32,808 nucleotides of DNA from Verrucomicrobiota bacterium. GTDB taxonomy: Bacteria > Verrucomicrobiota > Kiritimatiellia > UBA8416 > JABMPJ01. The stretch is taken from the NCBI GenBank assembly GCA_018648805.1, contig JABGQM010000048.1, positions 1-32,808 on the forward strand, read 5' to 3'. The notes under the pieces are model-generated. The model worked only from the letters and a program-made list of their open reading frames with translations, had not been told where the DNA came from and did not search any database. The position numbers and the translations under genes were made by a program. Below are positions 22,344 through 30,878 of this stretch, piece by piece (positions within the stretch are counted from its first letter, which is position 1; each line of letters opens with the position of its first letter).

Positions 22344-23813
22344 CTAGGCCGTCACCAGCGCCTGGATGTGAATGTCGCCGATGGAGCTCTCCAAGCTGCC
22401 GTCGACCTTCTTCAGAAGCTCTGCCACAGCCGGATCGAGCGTATCCAGGCCCAGATCGGCCGGTGCGCTGCCATGCTGCAAGACGGCGTCCATCACGTCC
22501 TTAACCGAAAGCTCGGCCGGGGAGTAACGCAGCACAAAGCCGCCTTGCGAGCCGCTCAGCTCGCCCATCAGGCCGCCCTGTTCCAGCTCGGAGACCACCC
22601 CATTCACAAAGCGTACCGGTATGCGATGATCGTGCGCATACGACTCCACATCAAACGGCTTGTCATCCCGGCGGTGCATCGCGCGCGCGGTTTCCACCAC
22701 CAGCGAGATCGCCAGCATGGCACGCGACTGCAGGCTGGCCGAGCGCGCCTCGCGCTCCATGCGATAGGTGCCGCAGTTCTGCACCGCAAAGGCCACCTCG
22801 GCCCCGAAGAGCACAATCTCCCAGCTGACATAGACCCACGCCAGCACGATCGGCACCGTGGCGAAGCTGCCGTAGATGCGGCCATACTTCGCCACGCCGA
22901 GCTGCAGGCGGGCACACAGCAGCATCCAGGCAATAAACAGCAGGGCACTGATCAGGCCGCCAATCGCTCCCGGCCAGGCCCGCACACGCGTATTGGGCAT
23001 GAACATGATGAGGAATCCGAACGAGAGCGTGCTCATCAAGACCACCATCAGGTTCTTCAGAAAGCCCGACCCCATAAAGGTGCGTACCAACTGGGCGGCA
23101 CTGTCATCCAAAAAGCGCGTCGCGAAATCCACCACCGGCAGCGATGAGGCCAGCAGTACCAGGAACGGCAGAATGAAGAGAACGCTCAAGTAGTCCGTAA
23201 ACTTGCGCCACAGGGATCGCCCGCGCGGTATGCCCCATACCCGGTTGAAGGAGCCCTCGATCTTGCCCAACACCGATACCACCATCCAGAACAGAACCCC
23301 CAGGCCAACGCCACCCAAGGCTGCAAAACTGATGTTCTCGACCTTCTCGAAGCCCACCTCAACCAGGCGATCGATCTCCACGGCGAGCGAGGCCTCTTCA
23401 TCGCCCTCGGCCGCCGGCCCGGGCTCAGAGGGCGCCACGGGCACTGGCGCGACCGGTGCCGCGCCATCATCGCGGGCGTGCTCAAAGCGCTCGGTCCATT
23501 CGGAGACCACACCGCGAATCTTGTCCTTGGCAAACTCTTCGTTGCCCAGACCGCGCGCCAAGGCCAGCGAGAGCGCCAGAATCGGCACAATCGCCATGAG
23601 GGTATTGAAGGTCAGGGCCGCAGCATGAATCGGGCACTCGTCATCCTTGAACCCGCGAAACACCAGCGAGATGACCCGCACGGTACGCACGCCCAGTCCG
23701 CGCAGGCCGGGCAGCGACCCGAGATCGAGATCCCACACGTCTTCCACCGTAAATCGCCAGGCAAAGCGCACACAGCGCCGGACATCAGACAGGAATTTTG
23801 CCACACCCCTCAT
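22344..23813 (-). CDS. YihY/BrkB-family (UPF0761) inner-membrane protein
   Basis: A 489-residue membrane protein. The YihY core has about six hydrophobic segments, among them AALTFNTLMAIVPILALSLALA (about 64-85), ISFAALGGVGLGVLFWMVVSVL, LFILPFLVLLASSL, LMVVLMSTLSFGFLIMFMPN and IGGLISALLFIAWMLLCA. The family hallmarks HAAALTFNTL and YGSFATVPIVLAWVYVSWEIVLFGAEVAF are present. The C-terminal ~110 residues are soluble and resemble a winged-helix domain, as in longer family members. A charged Pro/Ala/Glu-rich loop interrupts the first two segments (about residues 112-148). The biochemical role of the family is not established, despite old RNase BN labels. It follows the dTDP-glucose dehydratase gene by 21 bp with GGAGGGG as its ribosome binding site, so the two form an operon. 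Confidence 0.88.
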   Translation of the reverse strand: MRGVAKFLSDVRRCVRFAWRFTVEDVWDLDLGSLPGLRGLGVRTVRVISLVFRGFKDDECPIHAAALTFNTLMAIVPILALSLALARGLGNEEFAKDKIRGVVSEWTERFEHARDDGAAPVAPVPVAPSEPGPAAEGDEEASLAVEIDRLVEVGFEKVENISFAALGGVGLGVLFWMVVSVLGKIEGSFNRVWGIPRGRSLWRKFTDYLSVLFILPFLVLLASSLPVVDFATRFLDDSAAQLVRTFMGSGFLKNLMVVLMSTLSFGFLIMFMPNTRVRAWPGAIGGLISALLFIAWMLLCARLQLGVAKYGRIYGSFATVPIVLAWVYVSWEIVLFGAEVAFAVQNCGTYRMEREARSASLQSRAMLAISLVVETARAMHRRDDKPFDVESYAHDHRIPVRFVNGVVSELEQGGLMGELSGSQGGFVLRYSPAELSVKDVMDAVLQHGSAPADLGLDTLDPAVAELLKKVDGSLESSIGDIHIQALVTA

Positions 23814-23834
23814 GTCGCCCCTCCGCTCTACCGA

Positions 23835-24860
23835 CTACGCGGCAGGCCCACGCTCGCCGTACAGCATCTCGTAGTAGCCCTGGTAGGCCCCACTGCGCAC
23901 ATGCTCGAGCCACGTCCCGCTGTCGAGATACCACTGCACCGTCGCCTTCAACCCATCCTCGAAACTCAACGCAGGCGCCCACCCCAGTTCATCGCGCAGC
24001 TTAGAGGAGTCCATCGCGTAGCGGCGGTCATGGCCCGGCCGGTCCTCTACAAACTGAATGAGTGATGGCGGCTTATCGAGCAGTCCCAGAATCTGCGTCA
24101 CGATATCCATGTTGGGCACATCGTGATCACTGCCGATGTTGTAGACCTCGCCGCTGCGCCCCTTGCGCATCACATCGTCGATCGCCCGGCAGTGGTCGAG
24201 CACATAGATCCAGTCGCGCACGTTCATCCCGTCGCCATAGACCGGTAGCGGCTTGCCTTCGAGGGCATTGGCAATCATGAGCGGAATCAGCTTCTCGGGG
24301 AACTGGTAGGGGCCAAAGTTATTCGAGCAGCGTGTAATCACCGCATCGATCCCGTGCGACTTGTGCGCGGCGCGCACCAGCAGGTCGGCCGCCGCCTTGG
24401 TGGCGGCATAGGGGTTGTTGGGCGCCAGGGGGGTATCCTCCGTGAAGCGTCCCTCAGGGCCCAGCGATCCATACACCTCATCGGTCGAGATCTGAACGAA
24501 GCGCTGCACGCCATGCACACGCGCGGCATCCAGTAGCATCTGCACGCCCATCACATTGGTGCGGATGAAAGCCTCAGCGCCGACATGCAGACTGCGATCG
24601 ACATGGCTCTCCGCAGCGAAGTTGACCACGATATCGATCTCGTGGGTGCGGAAGACGCTCTCCACATCCTCCTGCGATGCGATATTCCTGCGCTCAAGGA
24701 TATGCCGCTCATCATCCTCAAACGCCGCCAGGTTCTCCAGATTCCCTGCGTAGGTCAGCACATCCATATTGACAATCTCTATCTCCGGATAGGTTGCCAG
24801 CATATGGCCGACAAAATTGCTGCCAATAAACCCCGCGCCGCCCGTCACTAAAACTCTCAT
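23835..24860 (-). CDS. rfbB: dTDP-glucose 4,6-dehydratase
   Basis: The ATG at 24860 (MRVLVTGGAGFIGSN), with AAGGAG 9 bases upstream, gives 341 residues, the normal size. It is an extended short-chain dehydrogenase: NAD-binding GGAGFIGSN (7-15), the catalytic ISTDEVYG motif with Thr, Asp and Glu, and the YxxxK pair in PYAATKAAAD. NFGPYQFPEKLIPLMI and YGDGMNVRDWIYVLDHC are specific for RfbB/RmlB. It converts dTDP-glucose to dTDP-4-keto-6-deoxyglucose, the entry to dTDP-rhamnose and related deoxysugars for O-antigen and other surface glycans. rfbA, rfbC and rfbD are not adjacent. The gene diverges from ilvD across a 277-bp spacer. Confidence 0.95.
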   Translation of the reverse strand: MRVLVTGGAGFIGSNFVGHMLATYPEIEIVNMDVLTYAGNLENLAAFEDDERHILERRNIASQEDVESVFRTHEIDIVVNFAAESHVDRSLHVGAEAFIRTNVMGVQMLLDAARVHGVQRFVQISTDEVYGSLGPEGRFTEDTPLAPNNPYAATKAAADLLVRAAHKSHGIDAVITRCSNNFGPYQFPEKLIPLMIANALEGKPLPVYGDGMNVRDWIYVLDHCRAIDDVMRKGRSGEVYNIGSDHDVPNMDIVTQILGLLDKPPSLIQFVEDRPGHDRRYAMDSSKLRDELGWAPALSFEDGLKATVQWYLDSGTWLEHVRSGAYQGYYEMLYGERGPAA

Positions 24861-24887
24861 ACCGTGTCGCTCCTTGAAGTTGATTTC

Positions 24888-24916
24888 ACTATAGCGCGCT
24901 GTCTCCAGCCTGTACA
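24888..24916 (-). promoter_or_regulatory. Putative promoter of rfbB
   Basis: On the minus strand TGTACA (24916-24911), a 17-bp spacer and TATAGT (24893-24888). The -10 is good and the -35 matches only four of six positions. Confidence 0.45.
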
Positions 24917-24943
24917 CCGTTTTCAGCCTACCCCCCCCGCTAA

Positions 24944-24998
24944 GTGTGTGCGTATGTGAGACTCCCACACACTCACATTCTCACACACTCACACACCG
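24944..24998. repeat. GT/CA-rich hairpin tract upstream of ilvD
   Basis: GTGTGTGCGTATGTGAG is followed by ACTCCCACACACTCAC and then by further CACACA/CTCACA repeats. Several stem registers are possible (GTGTG with CACAC, ATGTGAG with CTCACAT). The first ~31 bases match the inverted form of the central hairpin of the 7.1-kb element (7053-7084), including the ATGTG...ACTCCCACAC core. Confidence 0.6.
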
Positions 24999-25070
24999 TT
25001 CTTGCCGCTATACCTGATCTTGCACCCTCTGATTCGTGCTACGGCGTAGAATTCATAACGTAGCGGGGAC

Positions 25071-25099
25071 TTGACATGACCGCAGAGCAGATTGACACT
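25071..25099 (+). promoter_or_regulatory. Promoter of ilvD (TTGACA-N17-GACACT)
   Basis: TTGACA (25071-25076), a 17-bp spacer and GACACT (25094-25099), the same hexamers and spacing as before tRNA-Leu and the DUF3127 gene. Transcription would begin near 25106, about 32 nt before the ATG. A GCTAC/GTAGC inverted repeat (about 25038-25064) lies just upstream. Confidence 0.7.
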
Positions 25100-25137
25100 G
25101 CTCGCGCGTCACCACACAGGAATTGAAAGGTCATACC

Positions 25138-26814
25138 ATGAACAGCGATACGATTAAAAAGGGATGGGAGCGTGCCCCTCATCGCAGCCTGCTGCGTGCC
25201 ACGGGTCTGCAGGACGAAGATTTTGAGAAACCGTTCATCGCGGTCTGCAACTCCTACACCCAGACCATTGCGGGCCACTGCCACCTCAACAAGGTCGGCG
25301 AGTATATCAAGCGCTACATCCGCAAGGCGGGTGGCGTGGCGATCGAGTTCAACACGATCGGGGTCTGCGATGGTGTGGCCATGGGCCATGCGGGCATGAA
25401 ATACTCACTGCCCAGTCGCGAGGTGATTGCCGATTCGGTCGAAGCCATGGTCAAGGCACACTGTTTTGACGCCATGATCTGCATCCCCAACTGTGACAAG
25501 ATTGTGCCCGGCATGATGATGGGCGCGATCCGCTGCAACATTCCCACACTCATGTGCAGCGGCGGCCCGATGGCCGCCGGCAAGACCTCAGACGGCAAGG
25601 TGGTCGACCTGATCAGCGTCTTCGAGGGCGTGGCGCAGCATCAGAAGGGCAGCATGGACGATGCCGAACTCTCCGACATCGAGAAGAACGCCTGCCCGAC
25701 CTGCGGCTCCTGCTCCGGCATGTTCACGGCCAACTCGATGAACTGCCTCTGCGAAGCACTCGGTTTTGCCCTGCCCGGCAACGGCACCGTGCTGGCGGTT
25801 GATCCGGCCCGCAAAACGCTCTACCGCAAGGCGGCCACACGCATTGTCGAGATGGCCCTGCAGGGCGGTCCCCTTCCCAAGCAGATCGTCACGCAGAAAT
25901 CGATGGACAACGCCTTCATCCTGGACATGGCCATGGGCGGCAGCACCAACACGGTCCTGCACGCACTCTCGATTGCCCGCGAGGCCGGGGTGGACTACGA
26001 CCTGGCCCGCATTAACGAGATCTCGGCACGCTGCCCGAACATCTGCAAGGTGTCCCCCTCCTCTAGCTATCACATTGAGGATGTCGACCGCGCCGGCGGC
26101 GTGAGTGCCATTCTGAAAGAGATCTCCTCGATCAAGGGGCTGCTCAACGGTGACTGCATCACGGTAACCGGCAAGACCCTGCGTCAGAACATCAGCCGTA
26201 AGAAGGTCCTGGATGCGGGCGTGATCCACCCCGTCGACCAGGCCTACTCGGCCGATGGCGGACTCACGATTCTGTATGGGAACCTGGCCGAGCACGGCAG
26301 CGTGGTCAAGAAGGCCGGTGTGCAGGCCGGCATGCTGCAGTTCGAAGGCAAGGCCATCATCTTTGAATCGCAGGAGGAGGCCTGCGACGGCATCCTGGGC
26401 GGCAAGGTCAAACCGGGACACGTCGTGGTGATTCGCTACGAAGGACCCAAGGGCGGCCCGGGCATGCAGGAGATGCTGGCGCCAACGGCCTATATCATGG
26501 GCGAAGGGCTGGGCGATAGCGTGGCCCTCATCACGGACGGCCGCTTCTCGGGCGGCACGCGCGGCGCCTGTATCGGTCATGTCTCACCCGAGGCGGCCGA
26601 AGGCGGCGTGATCGGCCTGGTGCAGGACGGCGACGTGATCAAGATCGACATTCCGGCCAAGACGCTGACGGTCGACCTGAGCGACGAGGAGCTCGCGGCC
26701 CGCCGGGCACAGTGGGTGCCGCGTGCGCCCAGCATCACGACCGGCTACCTGGCGCGCTACGCCAAGATGGTCCAGAATGCGGCCACGGGTGCGGTGCTTG
26801 ATCCCAATGCGTAA
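25138..26814 (+). CDS. ilvD: Dihydroxy-acid dehydratase
   Basis: The ATG at 25138, with GAAAGG 7 bases upstream, gives 558 residues starting MNSDTIKKGWERAPHRSLL, as is typical; an in-frame TTG at 25123 is less likely. The enzyme dehydrates 2,3-dihydroxy-isovalerate and 2,3-dihydroxy-3-methylvalerate in valine, leucine and isoleucine synthesis, using an iron-sulfur cluster and Mg2+. Cluster and metal ligands are visible: Cys119-Asp120-Lys121 in IPNCDK and Cys192 in CPTCGSCSG. The family signature SGGTRGACIGHVSPEA is near the C-terminus. The stop overlaps the start of the methylthiotransferase gene by 8 bases. No other ilv genes are adjacent. Confidence 0.97.
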   Translation: MNSDTIKKGWERAPHRSLLRATGLQDEDFEKPFIAVCNSYTQTIAGHCHLNKVGEYIKRYIRKAGGVAIEFNTIGVCDGVAMGHAGMKYSLPSREVIADSVEAMVKAHCFDAMICIPNCDKIVPGMMMGAIRCNIPTLMCSGGPMAAGKTSDGKVVDLISVFEGVAQHQKGSMDDAELSDIEKNACPTCGSCSGMFTANSMNCLCEALGFALPGNGTVLAVDPARKTLYRKAATRIVEMALQGGPLPKQIVTQKSMDNAFILDMAMGGSTNTVLHALSIAREAGVDYDLARINEISARCPNICKVSPSSSYHIEDVDRAGGVSAILKEISSIKGLLNGDCITVTGKTLRQNISRKKVLDAGVIHPVDQAYSADGGLTILYGNLAEHGSVVKKAGVQAGMLQFEGKAIIFESQEEACDGILGGKVKPGHVVVIRYEGPKGGPGMQEMLAPTAYIMGEGLGDSVALITDGRFSGGTRGACIGHVSPEAAEGGVIGLVQDGDVIKIDIPAKTLTVDLSDEELAARRAQWVPRAPSITTGYLARYAKMVQNAATGAVLDPNA

Positions 26815-28066
26815 GGAGGGTGCCCCCCCGCGCGTGGCGATCCGCACGGTGGGCTGCCGCCTCAACCAGGCGGAGTCGGCACAGATCGCCGCAGCCTTCC
26901 AGGCGGCCGGCTACGTCGTCGTGGCGCCAGACGACCCGTGCGAGGTCTTTATCGTGCACTCCTGCACGATCACAGGCAATGCGGAGTCGGACTCCTGCCG
27001 TCAGGCCCGCAAGGCCGCGCGGCGCGATCCGCGCCCCGTGGTCATCCTGGCCGGCTGCGCCGTGGAGGTCGGTGGCGATGCCGTGGGGGCACGCGCGCAC
27101 GCCGACCTCGTGGTGGGCCAAGGCGAGAAATTTGACTTGCCGGAGCTGTTGGCCGCACGCTTCGGACTGCCGGCGCCCGCAGCGGCGGATGCACCCAACG
27201 CCCTGCCGCTCTTCAATGCCACGCGTGCGATTGTGCGTATACAGGATGGCTGCCGCTTTGGCTGCAGCTACTGCATTGTGCCCCAGACCCGCTCGCAACT
27301 GTGGAGTCGGTCGCTCAATGAGACCGTTGAGGAGGTCCAGCGCCTGGGTGAAGCGGGCTACCGCGAGATCGTCCTCACGGGCGCCAATCTAGGCTGCTAC
27401 CGTGATGGCACCACGGGCTTGTGCGAGCTCTTGGCGGCGCTGGTCGACCAGACCAGCATGCCGCGTATCAGGCTCAGCTCGATTGAGTCCTCCACCATCA
27501 CTGACGCACTGCTTGAGGTCATGGCCGCCACCCCGCGCATCTGCCGCGCCCTCCACATTCCACTGCAGAGCGGCGATGACGGCATCCTGGAACGCATGAA
27601 GCGCCGCTACCGCGTGGCCGATTTCAGCGCGCTGCTCGAGCGCGCCGGCCGCGCCATGCCGCAGCTGGGAGTCGGCACCGATATTATCTGCGGCTTCCCC
27701 GGCGAGACCGATGCGGCCCACGCCAACACACGCGCCCTGGTCGAGGCCCTGCCCTTCAGCAACCTGCACGTCTTCCCGTTCAGCGCGCGACCCGGAACCG
27801 TGGCGGCCGAGCTGGACGGTGCGGTTGATCCCGGCGTGGCCCGCGAGCGTACGCGCGACCTGATCACGTTGGGCCAGACCAAGCGCGATGCGTTTGCGCA
27901 GCAGTTTATCGGACAGGATGTCGCCCTGCTCGTCGAGAAGACGAAGGCCGGCGTTGCGACCGGCTGGACCTCACAGTATCTGCCCGCCCGTATCGACGGC
28001 GACGCCGCCGTGAACGATATCGTCACCTTCCAGCCGACCGCATGGCAGGACGGGCAACTGGTCTGA
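26807..28066 (+). CDS. MtaB-like tRNA methylthiotransferase (radical SAM)
   Basis: Starting at ATG 26807 the protein has 419 residues; a GTG at 26834 is possible but lies about 14 bases from the GGAGG. The domain order is that of methylthiotransferases. An N-terminal UPF0004 domain has cluster cysteines Cys17 (TVGCRLNQAES), Cys53 and Cys84. The radical SAM core has C149-x3-C153-x2-C156 (DGCRFGCSYC), and a TRAM-like end covers about residues 355-419. GCRLNQAES and the C-terminal layout fit MtaB, which converts t6A37 to ms2t6A37 in tRNA, better than MiaB or RimO. Two [4Fe-4S] clusters are expected. It is co-transcribed with ilvD, another iron-sulfur enzyme. Confidence 0.88.
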   Translation: MRKEGAPPRVAIRTVGCRLNQAESAQIAAAFQAAGYVVVAPDDPCEVFIVHSCTITGNAESDSCRQARKAARRDPRPVVILAGCAVEVGGDAVGARAHADLVVGQGEKFDLPELLAARFGLPAPAAADAPNALPLFNATRAIVRIQDGCRFGCSYCIVPQTRSQLWSRSLNETVEEVQRLGEAGYREIVLTGANLGCYRDGTTGLCELLAALVDQTSMPRIRLSSIESSTITDALLEVMAATPRICRALHIPLQSGDDGILERMKRRYRVADFSALLERAGRAMPQLGVGTDIICGFPGETDAAHANTRALVEALPFSNLHVFPFSARPGTVAAELDGAVDPGVARERTRDLITLGQTKRDAFAQQFIGQDVALLVEKTKAGVATGWTSQYLPARIDGDAAVNDIVTFQPTAWQDGQLV

Positions 28067-28084
28067 TGCGCGGCGTAGTAGAGT

Positions 28085-28098
28085 CCACCATCTGGTGG
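28085..28098 (+). terminator. Hairpin after the methylthiotransferase gene
   Basis: CCACCA and TGGTGG form a short inverted repeat 18 bases after the stop, without a T tract. A longer TCTGGT/ACCAGA pairing (28091-28125 region) is also possible. It is a weak terminator candidate. Confidence 0.3.
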
Positions 28099-28178
28099 CA
28101 GGTAAAGCTTTCCATGGTGACCAGACGCCTCCTCCCGGTAGAGTGTATGGCTGGTGCGAGCAGACTGGGCATATAGTT

Positions 28179-28207
28179 TTGCATCTCTCATCCACGCACG
28201 GTAGCAT
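28179..28207 (+). promoter_or_regulatory. Putative promoter of the VTC operon
   Basis: TTGCAT (28179-28184), a 17-bp spacer and TAGCAT (28202-28207) in the 197-bp spacer before the operon. A separate TATAGT at 28172-28177 lacks a good -35. An AGGTGG ribosome binding site (about 28251-28256) precedes the GTG start at 28264. Confidence 0.4.
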
Positions 28208-28263
28208 TCGCGCATTAAAGAACGCCCCGGAAACTCAGCAAGGATCCCAACAGGTGGATATCT

Positions 28264-29061
28264 GTGAATAGAGCTCTTGCAGTCGATATTCAGCTTGAAC
28301 GGCACGAAGCCAAGTATGTCGTGCCGCGCGCTCTGGCGCGCAAGGCTATCGAGTTCGCGGCTCCATTCTGCACCCCGGACCCCCACGGCACGGGGACTCC
28401 GGCAGAGTATGTGATCACGACGCTACAGCTCGACACGCCCGACCTGAGTCTACACCGCGCCAAGGAGCTGGAGGCATACAACCGGTTTAAACTGCGGGTG
28501 CGAACATACGGCGAGCCGGGCAGTGCTCCGGTGTTCATGGAGGTGAAGCAGAAGCTGGGTGCCAATATTCTGAAGTCGCGTTCCCGCATTCCGTTCGACA
28601 TGTGGAGCGAGGACCTCATCAACAACCCTAACCAAATCATGGGGAGTTTCTCCACCACCGCTGAGCGCGATGCCTTTGTCAAGTTTGTGCGTCTCTCTCG
28701 AGAAATCGGGGCCAAGCCACTTGTACTCGTCCGTTACACGCGTGAATCCTATTTTGGTTGGAACGACCACTACGCCCGTATTAGCGTGGACCGGAACCTG
28801 CAGTACCAACCCACCCGCTCGTGGAATGACTGGGGCCGCAACGGGAAGTGGCGGGCGATGGACACCACCACGGCGCAACGCAAGGACTTCATCTATTCCG
28901 GCGTCGTCCTGGAACTCAAGACGCTTGGCGATGCCCCTGTATGGATGATAGATATGGTGCAGCAGCTTGGATTGGAGCGCATGGGAAACTGCAAATACTC
29001 GACGGCGATCTGGCAAGAGCTTATGTTTCAGGGCATTGACGACCGTGCGGTAAGCAGCTAG
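28264..29061 (+). CDS. VTC-domain polyphosphate polymerase
   Basis: A 265-residue protein of the VTC / triphosphate tunnel metalloenzyme superfamily, starting at GTG with an AGGTGG ribosome binding site. Such enzymes build polyphosphate from ATP inside a beta-barrel tunnel lined by basic residues with a few acidic metal ligands. The tunnel pattern is intact: Arg13, Glu15 and Lys17 (ERHEAKY); Arg74, Lys76, Arg78 and Arg80 (NRFKLRVRTYG); Glu93, Lys95 and Lys97 (MEVKQK); Arg157 and Arg160 (VRYTRES); Arg172 and Asp176 (RISVD); Glu217 and Lys219 (LELK); and Lys244. There is no SPX domain and no membrane segment, so the enzyme is soluble and probably recruited by the DUF4956 membrane protein encoded 10 bp downstream. 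It is first in a four-gene operon ending in envelope transport genes. Confidence 0.9.
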   Translation: MNRALAVDIQLERHEAKYVVPRALARKAIEFAAPFCTPDPHGTGTPAEYVITTLQLDTPDLSLHRAKELEAYNRFKLRVRTYGEPGSAPVFMEVKQKLGANILKSRSRIPFDMWSEDLINNPNQIMGSFSTTAERDAFVKFVRLSREIGAKPLVLVRYTRESYFGWNDHYARISVDRNLQYQPTRSWNDWGRNGKWRAMDTTTAQRKDFIYSGVVLELKTLGDAPVWMIDMVQQLGLERMGNCKYSTAIWQELMFQGIDDRAVSS

Positions 29062-29071
29062 GAAGGCCACT

Positions 29072-29755
29072 ATGGACGAATTTATTAACGCTTTCAGTGC
29101 GGCGCGTATGCTCAATGCCGAACAGATCGCCTGTTCACTGCTCATGAGTTTCGTGCTCTGTTCGGTCCTGTCCTTTATCTACCGGGTCACATTTCAGGGC
29201 CTTTCATACTCACGCGCGTTTATCCACACGATGATTCTGGGTGGCATGGTGGTCGCCATGATGATCATGGCCATCGGCAACAACCTGGCCCGCGGCCTGG
29301 GCATCCTGGGGACACTGGCCATCGTCCGTTTCAGAACGCCGATCCGTGATTCGCGGGACATGATGTTCCTGTTCGTCTGCCTCGGCGTCGGGATTGCCTG
29401 TGGGGCCGGCACCTACGGCGTCGCCATCATCGGCACCATCATGATCAGTGCGGCGGCCCTGCTGTTGAACTACTCCCCTTATGCCTCCCGACGCAGCTAC
29501 GAAGGCTTACTCACGTTTGTAGTACCGTCCGATAGCGGAAACGACCGCACCATCAGCGACACCATGGAACTCTGTTGCGCCAGTTTTCATATGATTGCCA
29601 TGCGCGAAGCCGTCCAGGGCGATGCCGTTGAGTACTCCTACCAGGTGCGCTTGCTCGACCCCTCCTATCAGCAGGAACTGATCGAGAAGCTCACCACCGT
29701 TGAGGGGCTTGAGAACGCGCAACTTCTGATGCAGCGCACAACGGTGGAGTTGTAA
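29072..29755 (+). CDS. DUF4956 membrane protein, partner of VTC polymerase
   Basis: A 227-residue inner-membrane protein. Hydrophobic segments lie at about residues 18-38, 50-68, 94-112 and 115-136. Between the second and third sits the family signature LGILGTLAIVRFRTPIRDSRDMMFLF, with conserved Arg residues at the membrane face. The C-terminal ~80 residues form a soluble ferredoxin-like domain. DUF4956 proteins are commonly encoded beside VTC-domain enzymes, often with CotH-type kinases, and are proposed to handle or translocate the product; their exact role is unproven. Here the gene has a GGAAGG ribosome binding site and a one-base gap before the adaptor gene. Confidence 0.9.
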   Translation: MDEFINAFSAARMLNAEQIACSLLMSFVLCSVLSFIYRVTFQGLSYSRAFIHTMILGGMVVAMMIMAIGNNLARGLGILGTLAIVRFRTPIRDSRDMMFLFVCLGVGIACGAGTYGVAIIGTIMISAAALLLNYSPYASRRSYEGLLTFVVPSDSGNDRTISDTMELCCASFHMIAMREAVQGDAVEYSYQVRLLDPSYQQELIEKLTTVEGLENAQLLMQRTTVEL

Positions 29756-29756
29756 C

Positions 29757-30878
29757 ATGAAGACCGCCTATCAGCGCCATAACCTCTCACGCCACCCCCG
29801 CATCATTGTCGCACGCCTTAAACAGTCTTGGCCTCTGCTAATCTGGGCACTGGCCTTGGCTGGCGCGGCCTTCCTCTATTTCCAAACCGGCCGCTTCACC
29901 AAAATGGTCGGCGCCGTCGTCACCGTCGTGGACCCGATTGCCCCACTACAGACCGGCCGTCTACTGTCGCTCGACGTCTCGCTTGGCCAGCGCGTCAAAG
30001 CCGGTGACACCCTCGCCGTCATGGATGCGGCCCTGCTGAATGCGCGGCTCTCGATCGAGGAAGCCCGCATCATTGAGGCCGATCAGACCGTTTCCGGCTT
30101 TGAGCAGGGCATGATGCGCCTCGCCCTCGATGCCGACACGGCCCGCAGAGACGCCGAGTTGGATCTGCAACGTATCCAGACCGAGCATGAAGTACAGCTT
30201 GCCTCCCTCTCAGAGATGAAGCGCGAGTTGGAACGGCGCGAGGACCTTCTCGCAGCCGGCCTGGACGACGCCAGCCGTGTCGCGGCATTACGCCCTCCCA
30301 TTGCAGCACTGGAGAAGGAGGTCGAGCTCTTCCCCGCCATGCGACAGGCCACCGCCAGCCGCGTCGAGGGGGCGCGTGGGCAACTGGATGCACTGCGGGC
30401 CTCGCTCGAGGTGGAGCCCGATGCCTCCGTGCTGAAGACCATCAAGGAGCGCGCCACTGCGCAACGCGAAGTGCTGCGCGCGTCACTGGATAAGCGGCTT
30501 CTCGAAAAGGACACCTTCGTGCTGAAAGCCCGGCGTGACGGGATCGTCTCGCGTATTTTCGCCATGCCGGGGAATGTCGTCGGTGCCGGCGATGTCATAT
30601 TGAGACTGGTATCCGAGACATCCAACGCGGTCGAAGGATTCCTGCCTGAGCACCAGGTGGCGTCCCTCACGATTGGACAGGATGTCAGTGTGGAGCGGGC
30701 CTCCGGTACGGAGCGATACCCGGCCACCGTGACGGCCATCGCCCCCGAGATTCAAACGCTGCCCGGGCGCGTCAGCCCCATTCGGAACCAACCCGTCCGG
30801 GGCCGCCGTATTAGGCTCGCGATTGTGGGTGAACACGCCCTTATTCCAGGTGAGACGGTATGGATCTTGGCACAATGA
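29757..30878 (+). CDS. HlyD-type periplasmic adaptor (membrane fusion) protein
   Basis: A 373-residue adaptor with a single N-terminal membrane anchor at about residues 25-42. A biotinyl-lipoyl half-domain (TGRLLSLDVSLGQRVKAGDTLAVMDA, about 66-91) precedes a long alpha-hairpin coiled coil (about 95-250, rich in Arg, Glu, Ala and Leu). The second lipoyl half (KARRDGIVSRIFAMPGNVVGAGDVILRLV, about 258-288) and a C-terminal beta domain follow. Proteins of this layout bridge an inner-membrane transporter and a TolC-type outer-membrane duct. No ABC, MFS or RND transporter gene is adjacent, so the DUF4956 protein is the only inner-membrane candidate here. The start follows the DUF4956 stop by one base, and the stop overlaps an in-frame ATG of the next gene. 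Confidence 0.88.
   Translation: MKTAYQRHNLSRHPRIIVARLKQSWPLLIWALALAGAAFLYFQTGRFTKMVGAVVTVVDPIAPLQTGRLLSLDVSLGQRVKAGDTLAVMDAALLNARLSIEEARIIEADQTVSGFEQGMMRLALDADTARRDAELDLQRIQTEHEVQLASLSEMKRELERREDLLAAGLDDASRVAALRPPIAALEKEVELFPAMRQATASRVEGARGQLDALRASLEVEPDASVLKTIKERATAQREVLRASLDKRLLEKDTFVLKARRDGIVSRIFAMPGNVVGAGDVILRLVSETSNAVEGFLPEHQVASLTIGQDVSVERASGTERYPATVTAIAPEIQTLPGRVSPIRNQPVRGRRIRLAIVGEHALIPGETVWILAQ

Noticed and set aside
22341..22346. TAGCTA, abutting convergent stop codons, as a regulatory signal
   Set aside because: The two stops simply touch; no hairpin or other signal accompanies them.
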